A stretch of 64,000 nt of DNA from Siphonodentalium dalli (Eukaryota > Mollusca > Scaphopoda > Gadilida > Siphonodentaliidae), in assembly GCA_032622095.1 (NCBI GenBank), contig CP136068.1, positions 187,603,309 to 187,667,308 on the forward strand. The letters run 5' to 3'. Of this stretch, positions 1-12,300 are shown piece after piece (the stretch's first letter is position 1; each line of letters starts with the position of its first letter). Made by a program: the position numbers and the translations under genes. The notes under the pieces were generated by a model. That model was not told the origin of the DNA. It worked only from the letters and a program-made list of their open reading frames with translations, and did not search any database.

Positions 1-87
1 TCTATGGCACTGCCTTGTGACGTAACTAATTTCGAGGGCTGCATAGTGTCAAATTTTTCATAAAACACAGACACCCTATATTTTTTC

Positions 88-487
88 TTAACCCCTTACC
101 CAACAAACCGGCCAAAAACGACCAAATAAAGCTGCAACAGCCTAAATTATCTTGGGTCTGTCTCAATAAAACCATACAAATATGGATATCATTGGAACCG
201 GCTCATTGACCACATTGTGATGGTTACAGTTATGCCCTGTGCCAATGCATTCTCTTATATATGCGAGTCGACCATAGGTCGCCTCGCATATATAAGAGAA
301 TGCATTGGCCTAAAAAAAATCTTTTTTTAACACTTTTTACCATTTTTTCTTACATTCTTTAACAATTTTATAATTTTTAATGTGTAAAGCCAATGCATTC
401 TCTTATATATGCGAGGCGACCTATGGTCGACTCGCATATATAAGAGAATGCATTGGCACAGGGCCGTTCTGTTGGGTAAAGGGTTAA
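88..487. mobile_element. PB1 MITE, piggyBac-like, TTAA-flanked
   Basis: TTAA then CCCCTTACCCAACAAACCGG, ending CTGTTGGGTAAAGGG then TTAA. The interior has two copies, in opposite orientation, of the 67-bp near-palindrome beginning CCAATGCATTCTCTTATATA. No coding capacity. TTAA target and CCC ends point to piggyBac, by inference. Confidence 0.8.
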
Positions 488-544
488 ATATGGCCTCCTC
501 ACATATAAATTTGACATTGGCATTAATTATTTATGTACTGATCT

Positions 545-650
545 ACAAGCCATATAGCTATCCCACAGGGAGCCTCACATAGATGGAAGCATGCACTATG
601 GAGTGTCGTCTGCTCCAGTCTATGTGGGGCTCTCTATGGGTTAGACACTG
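545..650. repeat. Imperfect hairpin related to PB3 interior
   Basis: CCCACAGGGAGCCTCACATA and its near complement GTGGGGCTCTCTATGGG flank a short loop. Also found, better preserved, in PB3 copies. Confidence 0.45.
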
Positions 651-696
651 AAAGATGAACTATTTTGTTTATCTAGCATTCTAAATGAAAACATCG

Positions 697-1128
697 AAGC
701 CTTGAAATAGTGTGTCTGTCATTTGCAGAACGAGCTCCCCAGAGTGTGAATTTAGTGACACTATCACCGCACAGTGGGCTAGCATCAACAAATTCACCCT
801 CTGGAGACCTCATTCTGCTTAGACCTCATCTTCTAGGAAGTATCTATGGTATAAAATTAACATTGTTTTCAGTTACGTTTTCCCTTCTGGGAAGTTTCTA
901 TATCTCCTAATTTGCAGAAGATAAAATCCATAATCGAGGCGCCCAATGGGTGAACATCACCAACTTCAACTGGGGAACTTCAATCTGATCCTAGGTCTAC
1001 CATAGCAGTTGAGGGCCTAAGCAGAATGAGGTTCCCAGAGGGTGAATTTAGTGATGATAGCATCACTAAATTCACCCTCTGGGGACCTCATTCTGCAAAT
1101 GACAGACACGCTATTTACAGGCTTGAAA
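697..1128. mobile_element. LP hairpin MITE, near full length
   Basis: GCCTTGAAATAGTGTGTCTG at the left and CTCATTCTGCAAATGACAGA at the right. Each end is a hairpin built on GGTCCCCAGAGGGTGAATTT. The centre carries GGGAAGTTTCTATATC and CAACTTCAACTGGGGAAC. Confidence 0.65.
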
Positions 1129-1147
1129 ACATCGGCAAGCTGACACG

Positions 1148-1523
1148 TTAACACTTTACCCAATAAACCGGCCAAAACCGGCCAAATAAAGCTTCAACAG
1201 CCTAAAATATCTTCGGTCTGTCTCAATAGAACCATACAAATATGGATATCATTGGAACCGGCTCCTTGACCACATTGTGATAGTTACAGTTATGCCCTGT
1301 GCCAATGCATTCTCTTATATATGCGAGTCGACCATAGGTCGCCTCGCATATATAAGAGAATGCATTGGCCTAAAAAAAAATTATAATTTTTTCTGACATC
1401 TTTTTAACAATTAATATGTGTTAAGCCAATGCATTCTCTTATATATGCGAGGCGACCTATGGTCGACTCGCATATATAAGCGAATGCATTGGCACAGGGC
1501 CGTTCTGTTGGGTAAAGAGTTAA
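1148..1523. mobile_element. PB1 MITE, TTAA-flanked
   Basis: Same structure as at 88-487: TTAA at 1148-1151 and 1520-1523, two hairpins, and a shortened A/T-rich spacer between them. Confidence 0.8.
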
Positions 1524-1805
1524 CACAGACCAACTGATTACACATGTAAACATCCCTGGAAGCAGTGAGCTATTTATAGTATGTCGAGTTGAGTATTATC
1601 AATGAATACTGTTGGGGCTACCCGCGGGTTTCTTGACGTTGTTTCGTTCAGAGGCACGGTGACCAGCTGTGTGGTTGTTCCCCTTTAAGGAATCTTTACG
1701 TTTCTCTTCATCTGAATCTGTTTGTGGGAAGTCAGATTCGCTCTCGGAATCGCTCCTAGCATCATTCTTCAGCTGTAAGTGAACAGTGTAGAGTTTATCT
1801 TACAA

Positions 1806-2077
1806 TTTTTAGGACATAAAATAAAAAACATCCATTACCCTGCAGGGAGCCCCACACATATATAGAAGCATATAGAAGAGTGTTGTCTGCTCAAGTTTGT
1901 CAGGGGCTCTGTATGGGTGAAATTATAAAATTGTTAAAGAATACAAGAAAAAATTATTAAAATTGTAAAAAATTGTTAGGCCAATGCATTCTCTTATATA
2001 TGCGAGGCGACCTATGGTCGACTCGCATATATAAGAGAATGCATTGGCACAGGGTAAAAAAATCCCGACTTACGACT
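1806..2077. mobile_element. PB3-type element with core hairpin
   Basis: TTTTTAGGACATAAAATA, CCCTGCAGGGAGCCCCACAC and GGGGCTCTGTATGGGTGAAA, then the shared 67-bp hairpin, ending GTAAAAAAATCCCGACTTAC. Left terminus absent. Confidence 0.6.
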
Positions 2078-2237
2078 GGATTTGATATGGCGGGTCACAT
2101 ATAAAACTTCTTATTTGGATAAACAAGCAGTCGCCGATGGAAATATCCCCAGCCTAATTTACAATTAAAGGGCCATAACTCTGGTAAAAATGTACCACTG
2201 GGCCTAGTTTGCGAACCCGTTTCAGATAATCCTTTTG

Positions 2238-2467
2238 TTAACTCTTTCAGTGCCAAGTCCGATTTTTGTATCAACCCATATTTCCTTGATCATTTTTCAA
2301 ATTTATTGATTATAATAATGTGATACATTGATGGAAAGAGCTCTAAGAGCAGGCTATCACATTATTATTTCCATCAATGTATCACATTATTATAATCAAT
2401 AAATTTGAAAAATGATCAAGGAAATATGGGTTGATACAAAAATCGGACTTGGCACTGAACGAGTTAA
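2238..2467. mobile_element. PB2 MITE (TTAA, alternative hairpin interior)
   Basis: TTAACTCTTTCAGTGCCAAG..CCGATTTTTG and its complement at the right, TTAA flanks. The interior is a different ~90-bp-arm hairpin (TTTCCTTGATCATTTTTC...). It is inserted in a GGGCCATAACTC repeat. Confidence 0.75.
2302..2307 (-). terminator. Weak candidate polyadenylation signal for CerS
   Basis: The first AATAAA on the minus strand that I find after the stop, about 830 nt downstream, lies inside a TTAA-flanked MITE. The 3' UTR end is not otherwise visible. Confidence 0.2.
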
Positions 2468-3140
2468 CTCACATACCAATCAATATTTGAATCCGTTAAT
2501 AATTGTTCGTAATAACCCTCGGACAACTTTTCGTGGGTGATAAATGCCAAAAAATGACAATCAACGGGCTGTAACTCTGGTAGAAATGTCCGGCCGGACC
2601 TAGGTGAACTCATAAGCAATGAAAGTGTCAATGACACTGTAACTCAATTGTACCACCAAAGCTCACGCTATCATCTGGAAACCCAAAAAATAAGAGAAAA
2701 ATTGAATTTTCTAAGTAAAAAAAGGGCCATAACTCTGGTGCATGTAGCTGTTCCCCCATGCTGCTCTATCACCATACCAAATATCAGCTAAATCTGCCAA
2801 GCGGTTGCTGAACAATAATGCAAAATGTTTGTACGGACGGACAAAATTGAATTTTCTAAGTCAAAAAAGGGCCATAACTCCGGTAAAAATGGGTGGACGA
2901 AACCTGCGCTATGCATGTAGCTGTTCCCCCATGCTGCTCTATCACCATACCAAATATCAGCTAAATCTGCCCAGCGGTTGCTGAACAATAATGCAAAATG
3001 TTTGTACGGACGTACGTAGACGTCAACTATATACCCGCCTACTTCAAGTCGGGGGCATAATAAGTATATGTATAACATATATGGGCTATATATAAATGGC
3101 TATGTATATAGCATAGCAAGGCCTGTATATGCCGGGGGTG

Positions 3141-3348
3141 TCAAGTTGTGGGTTGTCGCTGTGGGTCATCACGATCCTCGGAAATACGTACCTCTCCATA
3201 GCTCAGCTTCTGCATAACCATTCGAACAATGAACCACGTCCAGACGATGTGGAGGATGAGAAGTAGGACAAGGAGTCCATTGAAAATATACCACGACATG
3301 AACATAGGTACGTGCAACAAACTCTCGTTCATCGTACTCGAAATGATC
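3141..3348 (-). CDS. CERS: CerS exon 9 (last exon, residues 282-350, stop)
   Basis: Acceptor TTTTCATTTCAG, then G (completing Trp282) and IISSTMNESLLHVPMFMSWY, IFNGLLVLLLILHIVWTWFI, VRMVMQKLSYGEVRISEDRD and DPQRQPTT, then TGA. It contains the luminal loop thought to influence acyl-chain choice (STMNESLLHVPMF) and the last membrane helix. The cytosolic tail is short and charged (SEDRDD). Two further copies of the acceptor lie upstream at 67-bp spacing. Confidence 0.93.
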
Positions 3349-6300
3349 CTGAAATGAAAAGAGATACCATGAAATGTACCGGGTGACCATGAAATGTATC
3401 GTACTCGAAATGATCCTGAAATGAAAAGAGATACCATAAAATGTACCGGGTGACCATGAAATGTATCGTACTCGAAATGATCCTGAATGAAAAGAGATAC
3501 CATGAAATGTACCGGGTGACCTCGTAACAGCTGGTGACCGGGCCTTTTCCGTGGCTTCACCATTTCTCTGGAATAAATTGCCTGCTCACTTGAGGGCACC
3601 CCAGTCGCTTAAAATGTTCACATCTAAACTTAAAACGCATCTGTTTCAACGTGTGTATGATCCGATCCACTGATGGTAGCCAGATGAGCAGCTCATTGTA
3701 CATAATTGATATTTCTTACTATGTTCTAATCATCATTATATATGTATTGATGTAAAGCCTAAGAGCTCTATGAGGATTTACGGCTTTAAACTAAATTTAT
3801 TTATTTATTATTATTTTATTAAATGGAGGTATTTATTTGCATTGAAATTCAGAGATTAGCACAAGCAACGTCCGGTAGGAATATAGAGGCTGGGAACATA
3901 TTTCTAAACTGTTATAGTGATATATATATTATGTAGGATACCAAATTAATGTGTTATAGCGATGCATATATTATGTAGGCTACCAAATGTGTGCACACAT
4001 TGCTCCAAACATCACAGTTATAGGCACAATTGTAAGCCTATTTGAATACTTCCACACATCTGGAGTCTTCATGATCAAGTTTTCATGATTTAGTTACAAC
4101 AAAATGTTATGTTAACCCTTTAGCGTTCAGAGAGCCCCAGAGCTTTTGGATTTTTTTCAACAAAAATATTGCATTATAACACAACAAAATTATCTTATTT
4201 TTAATGTTAACAATATTAAACATGGATGTTACATTATTAATATTTATGTTTTTGTTGGGTTTTGTGGTAGATTTTGTTCAATTTAATCGACATTTCATAA
4301 TAAAATCGTAAAAAAAACGAAAACTGCGTCGTCGCGGTGCTATTTTTCAAGCCGACTAAATCAATGTACTCGCAATTGTGATCTGTGTACAGCCATCTAA
4401 TATAGTTTTATTCTACAGATTTTTATTTACAAACTTTATTTTTATTTCTAATAGAATATTTATTTGACTTCTTTATGTTTTTGAGCTATTAATAATATGC
4501 AACTGAATTAAAAAGACCAATATCATGATTTGACCAGCGAAGCAAATAGAGTTCCGAGTCAACTCCAAGACACCTGCGCTTTTGCAGTGTTGGTGTTACT
4601 AAGGACGCCGTGTTGTTCTTACTCTTTTGGCCCTAGAAATGTTCTCAAATAAAACTGTCATTTGATTTGATTTTTCCCCTCATTCATCACAAGATCATAT
4701 AATATTTTATTTTAATACACTGAGTGAGCAATTTTGAGAATTCAATAAAGTTTTGATCGGAAAGTTCGACAACATTTTCGATTTTCTCTTCAGTTACACG
4801 TCCCAACATCACGCCAATTCAGCCCAATATTGTGGGCACGGGGATTGCCTGGATTAGTACCCAAATAAATTATGTTGTTAAAGCGCATTGACAAATACAT
4901 AATCTTGAGTATATTCTCCACACTATAATCGAAAAATACAAAGGAATGGACACATGATTCAATCCAAATGGTTTATTTAAAAAACACTCCCGCCAAGAAA
5001 CCCCCACTGATGACGTGCGCAAAAAATATGTACCTACAGTAAACACGTGTTGTTGGAAATTGGGGCGCACAATGGGGACTGTTATTTATCATGGCTATAA
5101 CTATTACCCATTCGGTAATTCATAAATGACATTCATTGCAAATTCAAACAGAATATATCTTAGATTTAGTATTAGTATCAATTGACCATTTATCGAATGT
5201 TGTCATTGAACTTATTGATCAGTTGATGACGATGATAAAATCTAGGAACCTTGTCGACGTCATAGCAGCAATGATAAAATACTGTAGCACAAATTTATGT
5301 GCATCGGCCGTTTTGTTCTCTCGTTTGATTAATAAAATTATTATTCTGCGCGCATTGACAATTACATAATCTTGAGTATATTTTCCACAATGTAATCTAA
5401 AAATACAAAGGAATGGACACACGATTCAATCCAAATGGTTTATTTAAAAAACACTCCCGCCAAGATACGCCCACTGATAACAAGCGCAGAAATTTGTACC
5501 TGCGAACACGTGGTGTTGGAATGTGGGGCGCACAATGGGGACTGTCATTTATCATGGCTATAACTATTAGCCATTGCCATTCGGTAATAAATAAATGACA
5601 TTCATTGCAAATTCAAACATAATATATCTCAGATTTAGTGTTAGTATCAATTGACCATTTATCGAGTGTTACCATTGAACTTATTGATCAGCTGATGACG
5701 ATGAAAACATCTCGGAACCTTGCCGACGTCAGCGCAACAATGATAAAATACTGTATAGCACAAATGTGCATCGATCGGCCGTTTTGTTCTCTCGTTTGAT
5801 TAATAAAATTATTATTCTCCGCGCATTAACACTGCCAAATACTCAAGTAAATTGGCCATATCATGATGTGAAAAATCAAAGAAATGACATTGTATAACAT
5901 TAGTTACTTTTATTTGAACACAAGAGTTCACGAGACAAACGCGGCTATTTTTAAATTGAAAGTGGCGCAAATCAATTCCGCATTTACCGCGAATTACTTA
6001 TCGGCACTGTCTTGTCATTTTATATTGAATATGATCGCTCAAAATTTCACTAAGAGAAAGCACTTTTCTCGATCGTAAGATACAATGTAGGCACGAAAGA
6101 ATTGTTTAATTATTAATTGCACAAGATATGTGCGGTGCGAATGTATTGACTGCAATGTCAAGGTCAAAAACCGGTGCGCCAAATTGAAGTAAACAAAAAA
6201 ACACGTGCGTTGTAATCGATGGCACAATGTTGACTAGTTTGGACTAATAATGCAGTTAATTGTAACTGAATTTACACGTAACTATCCAAGAGTTGATAGG

Positions 6301-9300
6301 CCACTTGATGATTTATTTTATGTTTCATTTCACCACGTAGCCATTGCTTAAAACATTAATATATCACCCAATTTCGTGATATGGTTTTCCGACAGAGAAA
6401 TTGAAACTGAAAGTCACATTGATCTGTTGATAAAACAAAACTTACCTTTTGTTTGTTTATTACATTTATTGTTATAAAATATAAATATAAAACCTACTAA
6501 ATATTCACCATACTATCATGCTTGGGGAGGGGGATTTACAACTCTGATGAACATAATTTCATAAATCAAGAGCCACATAACATTTAGTAATAATACATGT
6601 TTTTCCCCAAAAACTTTGACGTCATCAGAAAGTTCTGTTGGCTGGAGGTAATGACGTTAGTCATATTACTGTTGGGTAAAGGGTTAATTGATAATATTCT
6701 GTTCTTGAGTCGATCAATAAATCATATTCTATTCTATTCTATTCTTATTCTTAATTCTAATTCTATTCTATTCTAATTCTAATTCTAATTCTAATTCTAT
6801 TTCTATTCTATTCTATTCTATTCTATTCTATTCTATTCTATTCTAGACAAAATTTGGAAGCTCGAATGAGTCATGTCCGTTTAATGCAGTTTTTATTTTA
6901 CTTTGCATTTTAATTTTTTATATGTTATTTCATTTTTCTTCTTTTGGTTTAGATTTAATCAATAATCCTATATTATGATTTTTCAATTTGACCAAAGTTT
7001 CTGAAAATTGCCAAACAAATTCAGAATGACAAACAAATTAGCCAAAATAATTTTCTAGCCAGAGCAAAGCCTGATTATAATGCCTATCTTTACTTACCAG
7101 TATGGGAATATGAATAATCTATTGACTATCTTTACTTACCAGTATGGGAATATGAATAATCTATTGACTATCTTTACTTACCAGTATGGGAATATGAATA
7201 TTCTATTACTATCTTTACTTACCAGTATGGGAATATGAATATTCTATTACTATCTTTACTTACCAGTATGGGAATATGAATATTCTATTACTATCTTTAC
7301 TTACCAGTATGGGAATATGAATAATCTATTGACTATCTTTACTTACCAGTATGGGAATATGAATATTCTATTACTATCTTTACTTACCAGTATGGGAATA
7401 TGAATATTCTATTACTATCTTTACTTACCAGTATGGGAATATGAATAATCTATTGACTATCTTTACTTACCAGTATGGGAATATGAATATTCTATTACTA
7501 TCTTTACTTACCAGTATGGGAATATGAATATTCTGGTTATTATCCACACGACAGCAAACACAGTAAAGAACACCTCACAGAGTGTATTATGATTGGAGTA
7601 TTTGGCCAACTTTGCTGACTGAAATGTAGAAATGTTAATGTTAAATTCATCCCACACTATTCATTACTAACGTCAATGACAATTTGGATTACAGACTTTG
7701 ATGGATATGATTTCATTGGACACACATTGGTTTATATTTGCGAAATACGGCGAAATACAGATTTCAAAATGCTCAATACAAAATTTAGTCTTGTCTTTGA
7801 ACAAATTAAATCGTTAGCTGCAACGAATCAAAAACATTGATAAGAGATCGTCAATTAATCTTGTATTATCTAACCATATTAATGCGTCTTCTTTGTAGAC
7901 CACCACCAATGTGATCATACCAGAAGCAAACAGAACCAGATAAACAAAGATGAATAACTCCATTCAATGCCCTCATAGTAGTGAACATCAATACCAAATT
8001 TCATTCAGATCCGACAACTGGTGTTCGAGACATGTAGCTAATTTTCATCATAAATGGATTGATGTGAATGCGATGCATGCCTTAATATCCAATGAGAATC
8101 AGAATTGTCTTGATTCCCTTTAGAAACTCTATGGGCATTGCTGATTGCCGTAGTCAATTATGATGGCTGCACAATCAAGGATTGGGATTATATTACTCAA
8201 TACAAGGGTGTGGAATAAGCACAGAACACAAATTGTATCAAAATCTCAAATATTTTATAAAACTCCTGAGTCCTTGCAGACGGCACAAAATCCAGGCCTT
8301 AAAATCCGACGAGAATCGGAATCATGATTCTCATTTTGATTCACGTAAAAAGTCTTGATTCCCTAGAGAAACGTTATGTTTTGATTCTCGCAAAATTAGA
8401 TGGATTTTAGGGCCTGAAATCCGTGATGAAATATAAACCAAGCCTTGAAATAGTGTGTCTGTCATTTGCAAAATGAGGTCCCCAGAGGGTGAATTTAGTG
8501 ATGATACTTCACACAGCGGGATAGCATCACCAAATTCACCCTACGGGAACCTCATTCTGCTGAGGCCTCAACTGCTATGGGAGACCTAGGAACAGATTGA
8601 AGTTCCCCAGTTGAAGTGAGTGATGTTCACCCATTAGTTACCTCGATTATACATTTTATGTTCTGCAAATTAGGGGATATAGAAATTGAAAACAATGTTA
8701 ATTTGAGACTATAGATACTTTCTAGAAGATGAGGCTTAAGCAGAATGAGGTTCCCAGAGGGTGATTTGGTGATACTAGCACTACCTACCCTATTTTAAAC
8801 CCCCTACCTTAAAGTTTTTTTCATGGTCAAGAAAATCTATTGAATTTTTTCTCCAAAAATTTCATTAAACACAAAAAACACATTTAAGCATCTCAGAATA
8901 GATTGATTTCTAAGTAAAAGTATTGTGTAATATTAAAAGTTATACAAAATTAATCAAAAGTAGTTCTATGTCAATCTTGCAGAGTAAAATACGCACATGA
9001 AAAGTCATAAGAATATGTAAAAAAAAAAAAAAAAATTAATTTAAAAATTATTTTTTGTAACCCAAACCAGACATTTAATTTTGTTGGGCCTTATATATCT
9101 ACTCACAGCGAGCCACCCATCTGCTATATCATGGAGGAACAGGACCAACGTCCCGATTCTGTAGAAGTTAATGATGAACGAGAAGGACATTAACGTTATT
9201 GTTGATATATGATGCACGCTCATCTCAACATAGTCCTGAAAAGAAAAAAACATACACTGTTATTAAACATTATATTCATTTCAACATAGTCCTACATTAA

Positions 9301-12300
9301 AAAACATAAGTTATTGTTGATATATGATGTACACCCATGTAGTCATGAAAAGAAACAAAACATATATATGGCCGCTTGACCACATGAATTCTTTGGAAAC
9401 AATTGAATTCTGGCCAAAATTGTTAGATCAAATCTCAATTCCAACACTTAGAGACAAGCCTTGAAATAGTGTGTCTGTCATTTGCAGAATGAGGTCCCCA
9501 GAGGGTGAATTTAGTGATGCTACCCCGCATAGCGGGCTAGCATCACCAAATTCACCCTCTGGGGACCTCATTCTGCTTACACCTCAGCAGAATGAGGTTC
9601 CCAGAGGGTGAATTTGGTGATGCTAGCCCGCTATAGTTTTCTCCGTTCTCTGTCTATAAAAATGATGAATATGAATCGGAAGACCCCAGTCCCGAAATGC
9701 TTCTGTTAATTAATATTTATCTATAGTTGCTTCCACTAACATCACCGAAAATTTAAACGAAATCGACCATACCACTACATAGAAAACATTGTCTGAACTA
9801 CACTCAATTGTAAATATTAACATCTCGATTAGGAATACAACTATCGACGATAAACTAATACAAACGAGTTCGCCATCTAGCATCATTGCATTTAATTAAT
9901 ATATAAGAATGATGATGTGTGTTGTCAATTTGGATTAATATTTGTAAAAATAAAAACTTTGAGCATGATTATTCGCAATTTCTATTTGATCAACCAACCG
10001 GAGTGTTTCACATCACTTTTGTTTTCATCAATCTTTGCCAATTCCCATAGGGGATTGGCGACAGATAAAAGCAATGGGTAATATTACCCGTGTCTGGTGT
10101 CCCATTTAAATTGGGTCAATTCACGGTATTCAGGTAAACTGGCTTTATCACTCAGCATATAGAGATGATTATTGCGTGCACAATAATTGCCAATAATAAT
10201 CAATAATAGGCAATCTGATCACATTAAATTCTGATGACGGCCATGCATGCAAATAAAGTGTCTGTCATTGGCGGAATGAGGTCCCCAGAGCGTGAATTTA
10301 GTGACGCTACCCCACATGGTGGGCTAGCATCACCAAATTCACCCTCTGGGGACCTCATTCTGCTTAGACCTCATCTTCTGGGAAGTATCTAGTCTATTAT
10401 TTTTTAGTTACTTTTTCCCTAATTTACAGAAGATAAATTTCATAATCGAGGTGACTAATTAATGGGTGAACATCACCAACATCAACTGGAAAACTTCAAT
10501 CTGATCCTAGGTCTCCCATAGCAGTTGAGGCCTGATCAGAATGAGGTCCCTAGATGGTGACTGTGGTGATGCTAGCCAGCTGTGCGGGATAGTTTCACTA
10601 AATTCACCCTCTGGGAACCTCATTCTGCAAATGACAGACACACTATTTGCAGGTTTTATGACAGCTCATAAATGAACTCTTACTGCTATACAGCATGGTG
10701 ATGTGACGGCACATTAATGAACTCTTACTGCTATACAGCATGGTGACGTGACGGCACATTAATGAACTCTTACTGCTATACAGCATGGTGATGTGACGGC
10801 ACATTAATGAACTCTTACTGCTATACAGCATGGTGATGTGACGGCACATTAATGAACTCTTACTGCTATACAGCATGGTGATGTGACAGCTCATAAATGA
10901 ACTCTTACTGCTATACAGCATGGTGATGTGACGGCACATTAATGAACTCTTACTGCTATACAGCATGGTGATGTGACGGCACATTAATGAACTCTTACTG
11001 CTATACAGCATGGTGATGTGACGGCACATTAATGAACTCTTACTGCTATACAGCATGGTGATGTGACGGCACATTAATGAACTCTTACTGCTATACAGCA
11101 TGGTGATGTGACGGCACATTAATGAACTCTTACTGCTATACAGCATGGTGATGTGACGGCACATTAATGAACTCTTACTGCTATACAGCATGGTGACGTG
11201 ACGGCACATTAATGAACTCTTACTGCTATACAGCATGGTGATGTGACGGCACATTAATGAACTCTTACTGCTATACAGCATGGTGATGTGACGGCACATT
11301 AATGAACTCTTACTGCTATACAGCATGGTGATGTGACGGCACATTAATGAACTCTTACTGCTATACAGCATGGTGATGTGACGGCACATTAATGAACTCT
11401 TACTGCTATACAGCATGGTGACGTGACGGCACATTAATGAACTCTTACTGCTATACAGCATGGTGATGTGACGGCACATTAATGAACTCTTACTGCTATA
11501 CAGCATGGTGATGTGACGGCACATTAATGAACTCTTACTGCTATACAGCATGGTGACGTGACGGCACATTAATGAACTCTTACTGCTATACAGCATGGTG
11601 ATGTGACGGCACATTAATGAACTCTTACTGCTATACAGCATGGTGATGTGACGGCACATTAATGAACTCTTACTGCTATACAGCATGGTGATGTGACGGC
11701 ACATTAATGAACTCTTACTGCTATACAGCATGGTGATGTGACGGCACATTAATGAACTCTTACTGCTATACAGCATGGTGACGTGACGGCACATTAATGA
11801 ACTCTTACTGCTATACAGCATGGTGATGTGACGGCACATTAATGAACTCTTACTGCTATACAGCATGGTGATGTGACGGCACATTAATGAACTCTTACTG
11901 CTATACAGCATGGTGATGTGACGGCACATTAATGAACTCTTACTGCTATACAGCATGGTGATGTGACGGCACATTAATGAACTCTTACTGCTATACAGCA
12001 TGGTGATGTGACAGCACATTAATGAACTCTTACTGCTATACAGCATGGTGATGTGACGGCACATTAATGAACTCTTACTGCTATACAGCATGGTGATGTG
12101 ACGGCACATTAATGAACTCTTACTGCTATACAGCATGGTGACGTGACGGCACATTAATGAACTCTTACTGCTATACAGCATGGTGATGTGACGGCACATT
12201 AATGAACTCTTACTGCTATACAGCATGGTGACGTGACGGCACATTAATGAACTCTTACTGCTATACAGCATGGTGATGTGACAGCACATTAATGAACTCT

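Larger units (their letters stand above)
2165..3060. repeat. GGGCCATAACTC-type repeat cluster
   Basis: AAAGGGCCATAACTCTGGTA at 2167 and relatives near 2565, 2725 and 2868. Two ~130-bp near-identical segments (2700-2835 and 2845-3010) contain CTGTTCCCCCATGCTGCTCT. A PB2 MITE is inserted at 2238-2467. This type is, from memory, widespread in mollusc genomes. Confidence 0.7.

Noticed and set aside
7086-7535. CRISPR-like array of regular repeats
   Set aside because: No unique spacers; units are contiguous tandem copies of an exon-donor junction in a eukaryotic gene. The same applies to the 20.6, 33.1 and 40.8 kb arrays.
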